This document shows positions 35,391 through 44,494 of a stretch of DNA of 64,000 bases, piece by piece. Origin of the DNA: Granulosicoccus sp045110475 (lineage in GTDB: Bacteria > Pseudomonadota > Gammaproteobacteria > Granulosicoccales > Granulosicoccaceae); assembly GCA_045110475.1 (NCBI GenBank), contig JBGCGC010000030.1:6972-70971 (forward strand). Reading direction: 5' to 3'. Positions within the stretch are counted from its first letter, which is position 1. Each line of letters begins with the position of its first letter. The position numbers and the translations under genes were made by a program. The notes under the pieces are model-generated. The model was not told the origin of the DNA. It saw only the letters and a list, made by a program, of their open reading frames with translations, and did not search any database.

Positions 35391-36767
35391 ATGAAGTTTA
35401 ATAAACGCGCTGCAGCTTTTAAAAGCACAGCAGTTGCAGCCCTGATTGCCGTCTCTTTCGGCACCGCGCAAGCTCAGGATGGCTTGCTGTTTCCCGTAGG
35501 CGAAGGCGCTTTCAACTGGGATAGTTACAACACCTTCGCCGAGGGTAACAACCTTGATGGTGAAAGCCTCACGGTGTTCGGCCCATGGCTGGGGCCTGAC
35601 CAGGAACTGGTCGAGAACATGATTGCGTACTTTGAATCAGCAACCGGTGCTGATGTCAGCTACGTAGGTTCTGACAGTTTTGAACAACAGATAATGATCG
35701 ACGCAGAAGCCGGTTCAGCGCCCAACATCGCGGTATTCCCGCAGCCGGGTCTTGCTGCCAACCTGGCAGAGCGTGGTTTCCTCACGCCACTCCCGGAGTC
35801 CGCTGGTCCTTTCCTTCTGGACAACTACGCTGCTGGACAATCATGGATTGATCTGGGCACATTCACGGGAGCTGACGGGGCGGAAAGCCTGTATGGCTTT
35901 TTCTACAAGGTCGATTTGAAATCTCTGGTGTGGTACAGCCCAGAGAACTTCGAGGATGCGGGATATGAAATACCTCAGAGCATGGAAGAGCTCAAGGCGC
36001 TGACAGATCAGATCGTTGCTGATGGCGAAACTCCCTGGTGTATCGGTCTGGGTTCCGGTGGTGCTACTGGCTGGCCCGCAACCGACTGGGTTGAAGACAT
36101 GATGCTGCGTAGTCACGCGCCTGAGGTGTATGACGCCTGGGTGAGAAACGAAATCCCCTTCAATGATCCTCAAGTTGTCGAAGCCATAGAAGAGTTTGGC
36201 TACTTTGCTCGCAACGACGACTACGTCGCCGGTGGAGCTGGCGCTGTAGCCACCACTGACTTCCGAGACAGCCCGCAAGGCCTGTTCAGCTCGCCTCCTC
36301 AGTGCTACATGCACAGGCAAGCCTCATTCATCCCCAGTTTCTTCCCTGAAGGAACAGAGGTTGGCGCTGATGTCGACTTCTTCTACTTCCCTGCCTACGA
36401 AGAAAAAGACCTTGGCAAGCCGGTTCTGGGTGCGGGTACTGTCTGGGGCATCACGCAGGACAACAAGGCCGCTCAGGTATTCATGGAATGGCTGCAAACG
36501 CCAATCGCACACGAAGTCTGGATGGCGCAGTCTGGCTTCCTGACTCCACACATGGGTGTGAATACTGAGTTGTTCGGTGATCCGACCATCAAAAAAATGA
36601 ATGACATCCTGCTGGGCGCATCCACTTTCCGTTTTGATGCTTCCGATCTAATGCCCGGTGGCGTTGGCGCAGGCACTTTCTGGACGGGTATGGTTGACTA
36701 TGCCGGTGGTGCAGACGCCGGTGAGGTTGCTGGCGAAATCCAGAGCAGTTGGGATGCATTGAAGTAA
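35391..36767 (+). CDS. aglE: Alpha-glucoside-binding periplasmic protein
   Basis: 458 residues from ATG 35391 with GGAG seven bases upstream. A Sec signal peptide with cleavage after an AQAQ-type site at residues 24-28 is seen. The mature body has family-1 sugar-binding features (LTVFGPWLGPDQELVENM, WCIGLGSGGATGWPATDW). The length equals that which I recall for rhizobial AglE. The gene lies on the strand opposite to the permease operon, separated by aglR. A terminator follows. Confidence 0.92.
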   Translation: MKFNKRAAAFKSTAVAALIAVSFGTAQAQDGLLFPVGEGAFNWDSYNTFAEGNNLDGESLTVFGPWLGPDQELVENMIAYFESATGADVSYVGSDSFEQQIMIDAEAGSAPNIAVFPQPGLAANLAERGFLTPLPESAGPFLLDNYAAGQSWIDLGTFTGADGAESLYGFFYKVDLKSLVWYSPENFEDAGYEIPQSMEELKALTDQIVADGETPWCIGLGSGGATGWPATDWVEDMMLRSHAPEVYDAWVRNEIPFNDPQVVEAIEEFGYFARNDDYVAGGAGAVATTDFRDSPQGLFSSPPQCYMHRQASFIPSFFPEGTEVGADVDFFYFPAYEEKDLGKPVLGAGTVWGITQDNKAAQVFMEWLQTPIAHEVWMAQSGFLTPHMGVNTELFGDPTIKKMNDILLGASTFRFDASDLMPGGVGAGTFWTGMVDYAGGADAGEVAGEIQSSWDALK

Positions 36768-36853
36768 GTTAACGGTGTAACGCAAAGTCAAGTGCTCTGA
36801 ATGGTCCAGGCTGCTTGCCTGGGATTCTTGAGGGTCACTTGCTGCTACAGTAC

Positions 36854-36888
36854 AAAGGCGGGTCGGTTCATACTGGCCTGCCTTTTTT
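36854..36888 (+). terminator. Intrinsic terminator after aglE
   Basis: An 11-pair stem with two G-U pairs (AAAGGCGGGTC with GGCCTGCCTTT, 10-base loop) runs into six T residues. It closes the aglR-aglE transcript. Confidence 0.8.
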
Positions 36889-36913
36889 CTTGCCTATTCA
36901 AAAATACTGAGTC

Positions 36914-38713
36914 ATGAGTGAAGCGGCCACCAGTTTCAACGCGTTGATCGAACTGCTGCGCTACGCGAAGGGGTATCGTCGGCGCATCATTCTGGCGAGT
37001 ACCTGCTCGGCACTGAATACGCTCTTTGACATCATGCCCGAGATTCTTATCGGGGTTGCCATTGATGTGGTTGTCAACCGGCAAGAGAGTTTTCTGGCGG
37101 GACTTGGTTTCGAGACGCCGCAGGGACAGATCCTGATGCTGGCGTTTCTGACCTTGCTTATCTGGGCAGGAGAATCGTTGTTTCAGTACCTGTATCTGAT
37201 CTTGTGGAGAAACCTTGCGCAAGACCTGCAAGCCGATCTTCGACAAGATGCCTATGATCAGGTGCAGCGGCAGGATATGGGCTTCTTTGAATCACGCAGC
37301 TCCGGTGAACTGACCGCCATACTCAATGACGACGTTAACCAGCTAGAGCGCTTCCTTGATGGCGGTGCCAATGATTTCCTGCAAGTGTTTGTCAGCGTAA
37401 CCTTGATCGGCGGCGTTTTCTTCTATATTTCACCCAGCATTGCCATGCTTGCCATTACCCCCATTCCGGTTATCATCTGGGGGGCATTCTTTTTTATGCG
37501 CCGGGCTACACCCTTGTATGCCGATGTACGTGCCAAAGTGGGTGATTTGTCCAGTCGTCTGGGCAACAATATTGGTGGCATGGCAACCATCAAGTCCTTC
37601 ACCTCTGAGGCTCGCGAAAGCGCCCGTCTGGCTGCTACAAGTAAGGAGTACGTAAAAGCTAACCGAAAAGCCATCAAAATCAGTTCAGCGTTTGTTCCTC
37701 TTATTAGAATGGCAATTCTCGCTGGATTCATGGCAACGTTTATTCTCGGCGGTTTGAAGGCGCTGGACGGTAGCCTGAATGTCGGGGCCTACGGTATGCT
37801 CGTGTTTCTAACACAGCGCTTGCTGTGGCCACTAACGCGTCTGGCGCAAACCGTTGACCTTTACGAGCGTGCGATGGCCAGTACTCGCCGGATACTCAAA
37901 CTCATTGAGACAGAAACGCGAGTGCGTGATAGCGGTCATGCGCTCATGCCATTGGGGGAGCCCGGGTCAGTCACATTCGATGCTGTTACGTTTCATTATC
38001 CAAATACCCATTCAGGCGTCAATGCCATTGATCTTCATATCAAGGCCGGTACCACGGTCGCCCTGGTTGGTACCACTGGTTCGGGAAAATCCACTCTGAT
38101 CAAGCTGTTGTTACGTTTTTACCCGGTCACTTCGGGACAGATACTGATTAGTGATAAACCCGCTAACGAGCTATCGTTGCACAGCCTGCGTGAGGGCATA
38201 GGTCTTGTCAGTCAGGATGTGTTTCTTTTCGAAGGCAGTATCTGGGATAACATTGCCTACGGTGATCCTGAAGCCTCCGGGGATGCAGTGCGCGCGGCTG
38301 CCGTTGCAGCCGAGGCAATGGAATTCATCGACGCCTTGCCAAACGGATTCGAAACATTAGTGGGAGAGCGAGGTATTAAACTTTCTGGTGGTCAGCGTCA
38401 GCGACTTTCACTGGCGAGAGCTATTGTGAAAAATCCACCTATCCTGATTCTGGATGAGGCAACCAGTGCGGTTGACAATGAAACCGAAGCTGCCATACAG
38501 CGCTCGCTGGCTGTTATCTCAAAGCACCGAACCGTGTTGGTTGTGGCACATCGACTCAGCACGATTGTTGCAGCAGATGAGATCATTGTTCTTGAGCATG
38601 GAACCATCGTGGAGCGTGGCTCTCACAAACAATTATTGGGTACCAATGGACACTATGCCCGGCAGTGGGCTGTGCAAACAGGTGCGTTACAACAGGAGCT
38701 GGCGGCTGGATGA
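36914..38713 (+). CDS. ABC exporter, fused membrane and ATPase domains (MsbA-like)
   Basis: 599 residues. Residues about 1-330 form six membrane helices with the exporter-type region FESRSSGELTAILNDDVNQLERF. The ATPase domain contains Walker A VGTTGSGKSTLIK, the Q-loop LVSQDVFLF, signature KLSGGQRQRLSLARAI, Walker B ILILDEATSAVD and the H-loop VVAHRLSTI. It acts as a homodimeric or heterodimeric exporter of lipids, drugs or peptides; substrate is not evident. Its stop overlaps the gpsA start (ATGA), an arrangement suggesting a link to phospholipid precursors, though this may be accidental. Confidence 0.92.
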   Translation: MSEAATSFNALIELLRYAKGYRRRIILASTCSALNTLFDIMPEILIGVAIDVVVNRQESFLAGLGFETPQGQILMLAFLTLLIWAGESLFQYLYLILWRNLAQDLQADLRQDAYDQVQRQDMGFFESRSSGELTAILNDDVNQLERFLDGGANDFLQVFVSVTLIGGVFFYISPSIAMLAITPIPVIIWGAFFFMRRATPLYADVRAKVGDLSSRLGNNIGGMATIKSFTSEARESARLAATSKEYVKANRKAIKISSAFVPLIRMAILAGFMATFILGGLKALDGSLNVGAYGMLVFLTQRLLWPLTRLAQTVDLYERAMASTRRILKLIETETRVRDSGHALMPLGEPGSVTFDAVTFHYPNTHSGVNAIDLHIKAGTTVALVGTTGSGKSTLIKLLLRFYPVTSGQILISDKPANELSLHSLREGIGLVSQDVFLFEGSIWDNIAYGDPEASGDAVRAAAVAAEAMEFIDALPNGFETLVGERGIKLSGGQRQRLSLARAIVKNPPILILDEATSAVDNETEAAIQRSLAVISKHRTVLVVAHRLSTIVAADEIIVLEHGTIVERGSHKQLLGTNGHYARQWAVQTGALQQELAAG

Positions 38714-39741
38714 GCAACATTAAGCAACAAAGTATTCCTGTTACCGTCATTGGTGCAGGATCCTGGGGTACGGCGCTAGCTATACAACTGGCACGTGCCG
38801 GCAATCAGGTAAGGCTCTGGGGGCGGGATGCTGAACATATGAGTAGGTTGTCTGATTCGCGCAGCAACGAGCGCTATCTTCCTGCTTGCGTATTCCCAGA
38901 CAATCTGTCGGTGTGTATAGACTGGGAACAAGCGATGCTGGATCAACCGCGCGTTCTGGTGTCAGTGCCGAGCCACGCATTCAGAGCCGTACTGAAGAGT
39001 ATTCGCAATAGCGAAGCCTTGTCGCTGGATAGGCTGGAGTTAGCCTGGGCCACCAAGGGCTTCGAACTGGAGACAGGACTTTTACCGCATCAGGTTGTCA
39101 GGCAGGAATTACCTGAATGTCAGAACTATGCGGTGCTATCGGGGCCCACATTTGCGCTTGAAGTGGGTGCCGGTTTGCCCACGGCCATCACTGTTGCAGG
39201 TTCTGATGATGTCTGGTCATCAACGATGGCTGAGTGTCTACGGAGTAAAACGTTTATTGCCTATACATCCACCGACATTGTCGGAGTCGAGATTGGTGGT
39301 GCAGTAAAAAACGCGTTGGCTATTGGCGCAGGTCTTTCAGATGGCCTTGGATTTGGTGCCAATGCGCGCATCGCCCTGATTAATCGGGGTTTGCGGGAGC
39401 TTTCCCGTCTGGGACTTGCCATGGGTGCCAGAGAGGAGACGTTTATCGGTTTGGCGGGTATGGGGGATCTTGTGCTCACTTGTACAGATAACCAGTCACG
39501 CAACCGGCGTATGGGTCTGGCATTGGCCACTGGTAAAACCATAGATGAGGCTGCCGTGGAAATTGGTCAGGTAGTAGAAGGCATTGGCGCTGCCCGCGCC
39601 GTATATGAGCAGGCAGAACGCCTTGAGGTTCGTATGCCAATCATCGAACAGATTTATCGTGTGGTGGTTGAGGGTGTCAGCCCGCATGATGCGGTTGAGG
39701 CATTGCTCGACCGGGAAATGAGCGCAGGTGCCGAGCATTGA
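38710..39741 (+). CDS. gpsA: NAD(P)H-dependent glycerol-3-phosphate dehydrogenase
   Basis: 343 residues, the usual GpsA length. The N-terminal VIGAGSWGTALAIQLARAGN, the GPTFALEVGAGLPTA segment, the catalytic-lysine region GVEIGGAVKNALAIGAGLSDGL and GLAGMGDLVLTCTDNQSRNRR are all canonical. It reduces dihydroxyacetone phosphate to sn-glycerol-3-phosphate for phospholipid synthesis. The start is the ATG overlapping the stop of the ABC exporter; a longer frame from 38665 lies inside that gene. This is the biosynthetic enzyme, in contrast with the catabolic paralogue at 17.8 kb. Confidence 0.95.
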   Translation: MSNIKQQSIPVTVIGAGSWGTALAIQLARAGNQVRLWGRDAEHMSRLSDSRSNERYLPACVFPDNLSVCIDWEQAMLDQPRVLVSVPSHAFRAVLKSIRNSEALSLDRLELAWATKGFELETGLLPHQVVRQELPECQNYAVLSGPTFALEVGAGLPTAITVAGSDDVWSSTMAECLRSKTFIAYTSTDIVGVEIGGAVKNALAIGAGLSDGLGFGANARIALINRGLRELSRLGLAMGAREETFIGLAGMGDLVLTCTDNQSRNRRMGLALATGKTIDEAAVEIGQVVEGIGAARAVYEQAERLEVRMPIIEQIYRVVVEGVSPHDAVEALLDREMSAGAEH

Positions 39742-39752
39742 TTCACACTACA

Positions 39753-40694
39753 CTAGGTGCGCTGAGCGAGGGTGTCCTTCTTTAGTTGGTTCTCTCTGAA
39801 AATGACATACATGCCGCTGGATACGATCACCAGTATGCCTGACCAGGTCAAGCTATCTGGCCACTCGTTAAACAGCCACCAGCCGAGCGCCGTTGCTGAC
39901 ACTATCTCGATGTAGCCAAAGGGCGCGAGCAGGGATGTGGGTGCTCTGTTGACTGCGATAACCACTAACAAATGACCGACAGCAGCGATAAGCCCAACCA
40001 CACCCAGTAGTGCCCATTGTTCAAGGTTAGGCATGCGTGGATGAAACATGACCAGACTGGATAAGCTTCCGAGCCACAACGCCAGGCTCATGACAATCGT
40101 TGCCCCTACTGCAGAACTGAATTGCATGGTGAGAGGGTGATCGACGTTGGCCACGGAGCGTGTCATTGCCAGATAAGAAGCGAAGAAAAATGCAGCGGCA
40201 ATGGGTAAAAGCGACGCCAGCGTGAATGCCTCACTACCGGGCCTGATAATCAGCAGGGCACCCAGAAAACCCGTGGTCACCGCAATGCGCCGATGCCAGC
40301 CGATACTCTCTCCAAGTACCAGGGCGGATAGAAGCGTCAGTATCATGGGCTGAACGAAAAAGATCGCAATCGCGGTTGCAAGGGGTAGATAGAGCAGTGA
40401 AAAGAAGAAAAATGTGGTTGCCGTCGCCAGCAGAATACCGCGGATCGTGTGGATGATCGGGTGAGCCGGCTTAAGTGCCGATGGTTGCAATGTGAGCAAA
40501 ATGGCCACCGCCATGAAGATCATCTGGAAGGCAAAACGTCCCCATGTGATTTGCATTGGAGATAAGGACTCTCCCAGAATCTTGGCTACCGCGTCCATGA
40601 TGGGCACGATAATCATGCCGACGATCATAAAGCCCACCCCCCAACTTGCGGACTGAGTCCTGGTGCCTATCTGGAGAAGAAGAGGGCGCAGCAT
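39753..40694 (-). CDS. EamA/DMT-family permease
   Basis: About 313 residues with ten hydrophobic helices in two EamA repeats (IMDAVAKILGESLSPMQITWGRFAFQM opens the first, and TRSVANVDHPLTMQFSSAVG the second). DMT permeases export metabolites or take up nucleoside-type compounds; substrate unknown. An ATG at 40694 is preferred to an in-frame TTG at 40715; neither has a clear ribosome site. It converges on gpsA with only 11 bases between stops. Confidence 0.85.
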   Translation of the reverse strand: MLRPLLLQIGTRTQSASWGVGFMIVGMIIVPIMDAVAKILGESLSPMQITWGRFAFQMIFMAVAILLTLQPSALKPAHPIIHTIRGILLATATTFFFFSLLYLPLATAIAIFFVQPMILTLLSALVLGESIGWHRRIAVTTGFLGALLIIRPGSEAFTLASLLPIAAAFFFASYLAMTRSVANVDHPLTMQFSSAVGATIVMSLALWLGSLSSLVMFHPRMPNLEQWALLGVVGLIAAVGHLLVVIAVNRAPTSLLAPFGYIEIVSATALGWWLFNEWPDSLTWSGILVIVSSGMYVIFRENQLKKDTLAQRT

Positions 40695-40892
40695 AACGTG
40701 GTTGCCGAGTAGCAAATGACCGAGCAGGAACGATACAGGCTCTTTAGTCTATTTGCACTGGCTTCTGCCACAGAGAATCTGATCCGATAGATGGCAACGG
40801 TGCCACCGGTTGGTAGGACTTTTTTCGAGTTCCATGCAGTTTAGCGGTAGTATGGTGTTGAACAGGGTTCGAAGCCGCCTCTCAATTAATTA

Positions 40893-41438
40893 ATGCCAAG
40901 TCACAATGGAAAACCGCATAGTAAAAACGACACAATTGAAGTGTTACGTTTTATTGCAGCTTTTTATTACGTGCTGACGCTTGGCGTTTTTTTCATCGCA
41001 ATGGCATTGCCATCGTTACTCAAAAGCACCACAGCAGATCCGGCACATCTTTTCATGTCCTTGCTTTTTATACCGTTTGATAAACACGGAACCGGACATG
41101 TTGCGTCGCTACTGTCAATCGATATTCCCGGTGAGCGATTTATCTACGCAGCAATACCATCGATGGTTGTTATTGGCTTGGCCCTGATAGTATTCGATGG
41201 CCGATCCATGCCCAGATTGCTGGTAGCTTTAGGTGGTGCCAGCTATGTGCTGTATCTGACGCACCCTTATGTTATTCAAGTCTTCGATAAATTTACCGGC
41301 TGGTTTGCCGGAGGGCCGGTACAACAATGGTTAGCGCTTGGCTTGTTGGTGGTGATAGCCAATGCTCTGGCTCTTGCGCTATACCAGTATCTGGAAGTAC
41401 CTCTTAGAGCTCAATTGCGCAAACGCCTTCTACACTAG
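40893..41438 (+). pseudogene. Acyltransferase-3 (OafA-like) remnant with internal deletions
   Basis: The 181-residue frame begins with the family N-terminus (EVLRFIAAFYYVLT) and ends with its C-terminal helices (LVALGGASYVLYLTHPYVIQVF). Intact members have about 350 residues and ten helices. The central part, including the GWTLNYE-like region and the histidine of the N-terminal active site, is missing, apparently by two in-frame losses after about residue 30 and residue 78. No ribosome site precedes the ATG. The stop region overlaps the uvrA stop by four bases. Most likely a decaying gene rather than a functional short acyltransferase. Confidence 0.7.
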
Positions 41439-44308
41439 GCTTTGGAATCTGAACGACGCTTTGCGCGCGTTGTTTTCTTTTTTGCAGACTGGGGCATGAG
41501 CAATCGCTTGAGATAGTGTCCCGTGTAGGAAGACTCACACGCCATAATGGTCTCGGGTGGACCACTGGCAACCACCGTGCCACCTCCTTGGCCACCTTCA
41601 GGGCCCATGTCAACTATCCAGTCGGCGGTTTTTATCACATCAAGATTGTGTTCGATAATCACCACAGTATTACCGGCATCTCGAAGCCGTTGCAGCACCT
41701 TCAGCAACGCTTTCACATCTTCAAAGTGCAGGCCCGTGGTGGGTTCGTCCAGGATATATAGCGTATCGCCGGTATCGCGCTTGGACAGCTCCCTTGCCAG
41801 TTTGATGCGCTGCGCCTCTCCCCCTGATAACGTGGTGGCATTCTGACCCAATGTGATATACGACAGGCCAACATCCATCATTGTTTGTAATTTACGGTGT
41901 AACACAGGTACGGCTGCAAAAAATTCATTGGCCTGTTCAACTGTCATCGAAAGTACTTGGTGAATGTTCTCACCCTTGTATCTGATGTCCAGTGTTTCGC
42001 GTCCGTAACGCTTGCCTTCGCAGATGTCGCATGGGACATAGACATCGGGCAGGAAGTGCATTTCAACTTTAATGAGTCCATCGCCCTGACAGGCCTCACA
42101 TCGGCCGCCCTTTACGTTAAAGCTGAACCGACCGGCCTTATAGCCGCGCGAACGCGCTTCATGGGTGCCAGCAAACAAATCTCTTATTGCCGAGAACAAT
42201 CCTGAGTAAGTTGCCGGATTACTGCGTGGTGTTCGTCCGATAGGGCTTTGATCAATCGCAACAATTTTGTCAAAGACGCTGAGTCCGGTTACGTTTCCCA
42301 CCTTCGCACTTTTATGGCGGGCCTTGTTGATGACATTGGCTGCTGTGTAGTACAGCGTATTGTTAACCAGAGTAGATTTGCCAGAGCCTGATACACCGGT
42401 TACTACCGTGCAAAGGCCGACCGGAATTTTTACATCAACTTGTTTGAGGTTATTTCCCTGCGCTTTCTTTATGGATATATACCGTTTACCCGGTGATTTT
42501 CTTGGTGGTATCTCGATGCTACGCTTACCAGACAAATACTGCCCGGTAATGGAATTTTTGTTGCTGATGATTTTCCTGGGAGGACCTTCGGCCACAATTT
42601 CGCCACCGTGAATGCCCGCACCGGGACCAATGTCAATGACGTGATCAGCCGCTCTTATGGCATCTTCATCATGTTCTACAACGATCACTGTATTGCCAAG
42701 ATCGCGAAGGTAGGCCAGTGTTCCCAGTAATTTATCGTTATCACGCTGGTGCAAACCGATTGACGGCTCGTCCAATACGTACATCACACCTTGTAATCCC
42801 GCACCAATCTGACTGGCCAGACGAATACGCTGAGCTTCGCCACCGGATAAGGTATCGGCGCTTCTATCCAAAGACAGATAATCCAGGCCGACGTTGACCA
42901 GAAAGCTCAAGCGCTGCTGGATTTCGCTGGTAATTTTGCTGGCCACCTCTGCGCGTCCACCTGCAAGCTGCAGATTGGCGATAAGTCCCACACTATCTCC
43001 AATGGATTGGCTGACAATTGAAGGCAGATTATGTCCATCAATGAGCACGTGACGTGCGGCAGTGTTTAGACGCGCGCCCTTGCACTCGGGGCATGTTTCG
43101 CTGGACAACAGTTTCGCCAGCTCCTCACGTACGGCGCTGGATTCTGTTTCGCGATAGCGGCGTTGCAGGTTGGGTATGACACCTTCAAATGTCCGTAAGG
43201 ATTCACGCGACGCACTGCGTTTGTCACTTTGATAAGTGAACTTTATTTCTTCACCGTCTGAGCCATACAGCACCACTTTTTGCACCTTGTCGGGCAGCTC
43301 ATCAAACACGGTGGTTACCTTGAATCCATAGTGTCTGGCCAACGACTGGATCATCTGAAAGTAGTAGGGGTTCTGTTTGTCCCATCCGCGAACAGCGCCA
43401 CCAGCTAAACTGACTGCCTTGTTGGTAATAATCAGACTTTCATCGAAATACTGGCTGACCCCCAGACCATCGCAACGCGAGCAGGCACCGTGTGGGCTGT
43501 TAAACGAAAACGCGCGTGGTTCCAATTCCACCAGCGAATAACCACATTGGCTGCAGGCATAGCGCGTAGAGAAAACAATATCGTCGCCACTACCATCCAG
43601 TGCGGTGATGATGGCGTTGCCTTCTCCCAGATCGGTAGCCGTTTCAAACGATTCTGCCAGCCGTAGTCTCTGATCCTCACGAACCTTGAAACGGTCAACC
43701 ACCACATCAATACTGTGCTTCTTCTTCGCTGCCAGCGTGATGTCACCTTCAAGTTCAGTGATAACGCCATCGATACGAGCACGCAGATAACCTTGAGCAC
43801 GAAGTCGTTCCAGAAGCGTTGTATGATCGCCTTTGCGATCCTTGACGACCGGCGCCAGCAAGGCAAGCGCCTGACCCGATGGCATTTGCAAGACATGATC
43901 AACCATCTGGCTGAGCGTCTGTGCCTCCAGAACTTCACCGTGTGTGGGGCAGGTGGGTGTACCGGCTCGTGCAAACAACAGTCGCAGGTAGTCGTAGACT
44001 TCGGTGATGGTGCCCACGGTTGATCGAGGATTGTGCGAGGTTGATTTCTGTTCGATGGCAATCGCTGGAGAGAGCCCATCGATCATGTCTACATCCGGTT
44101 TGTCCATGACCGACAGGAACTGTCGGGCATACGCAGAAAGGGATTCCACGTAACGACGTTGACCTTCTGCAAACAAGGTGTCGAAGGCGAGCGACGATTT
44201 CCCACAGCCAGACAATCCTGTGATTACGATCAATGAATCTCGTGGCAGATCGGCATCAATGTTTTTCAGATTATGGGTGCGGGCACCCCTGATGCGGATG
44301 GTATCCAT
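41435..44308 (-). CDS. uvrA: Excinuclease ABC subunit A
   Basis: 957 residues, full length. Both ATPase halves are intact: GLSGCGKSSLAFDTLFAEG and GVSGSGKSTLVNNTLYY as Walker A, two signature motifs (TLSGGEAQRIRLASQIG and TLSGGEAQRIKLARELS), and zinc-binding CXXC pairs (CSQCGYSLVE/CSRCDGLG and CEACQGDGLI/CDICEGKRYG). UvrA is the damage sensor of nucleotide excision repair, acting with UvrB. The C-terminus is a lysine/arginine-rich tail (SAKKKTTRAKRRS). It is divergent from yajR. Confidence 0.97.
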   Translation of the reverse strand: MDTIRIRGARTHNLKNIDADLPRDSLIVITGLSGCGKSSLAFDTLFAEGQRRYVESLSAYARQFLSVMDKPDVDMIDGLSPAIAIEQKSTSHNPRSTVGTITEVYDYLRLLFARAGTPTCPTHGEVLEAQTLSQMVDHVLQMPSGQALALLAPVVKDRKGDHTTLLERLRAQGYLRARIDGVITELEGDITLAAKKKHSIDVVVDRFKVREDQRLRLAESFETATDLGEGNAIITALDGSGDDIVFSTRYACSQCGYSLVELEPRAFSFNSPHGACSRCDGLGVSQYFDESLIITNKAVSLAGGAVRGWDKQNPYYFQMIQSLARHYGFKVTTVFDELPDKVQKVVLYGSDGEEIKFTYQSDKRSASRESLRTFEGVIPNLQRRYRETESSAVREELAKLLSSETCPECKGARLNTAARHVLIDGHNLPSIVSQSIGDSVGLIANLQLAGGRAEVASKITSEIQQRLSFLVNVGLDYLSLDRSADTLSGGEAQRIRLASQIGAGLQGVMYVLDEPSIGLHQRDNDKLLGTLAYLRDLGNTVIVVEHDEDAIRAADHVIDIGPGAGIHGGEIVAEGPPRKIISNKNSITGQYLSGKRSIEIPPRKSPGKRYISIKKAQGNNLKQVDVKIPVGLCTVVTGVSGSGKSTLVNNTLYYTAANVINKARHKSAKVGNVTGLSVFDKIVAIDQSPIGRTPRSNPATYSGLFSAIRDLFAGTHEARSRGYKAGRFSFNVKGGRCEACQGDGLIKVEMHFLPDVYVPCDICEGKRYGRETLDIRYKGENIHQVLSMTVEQANEFFAAVPVLHRKLQTMMDVGLSYITLGQNATTLSGGEAQRIKLARELSKRDTGDTLYILDEPTTGLHFEDVKALLKVLQRLRDAGNTVVIIEHNLDVIKTADWIVDMGPEGGQGGGTVVASGPPETIMACESSYTGHYLKRLLMPQSAKKKTTRAKRRSDSKA

Positions 44309-44494
44309 CTCTCGGTTGACTCAGTTGGGACGGCTGGTGTCGTCCGCGTTGTTTATGGGTGGGGATTGTGGGCAGAGATTGGGAAGTGACCCATCGACTG
44401 CCCATGGCGGAGCTGGACTGATACTATACAGCGGTGCGGAGCTGGTATCCGGCAACAGGGTAGCGCCGTACCCGGTAAATCACACAAAAGTCTT

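Noticed and set aside
44412..44435. Possible LexA box upstream of uvrA (CTGATACTATACAG)
   Set aside because: The spacing between the CTG and CAG halves is two bases short of the standard gammaproteobacterial SOS box.
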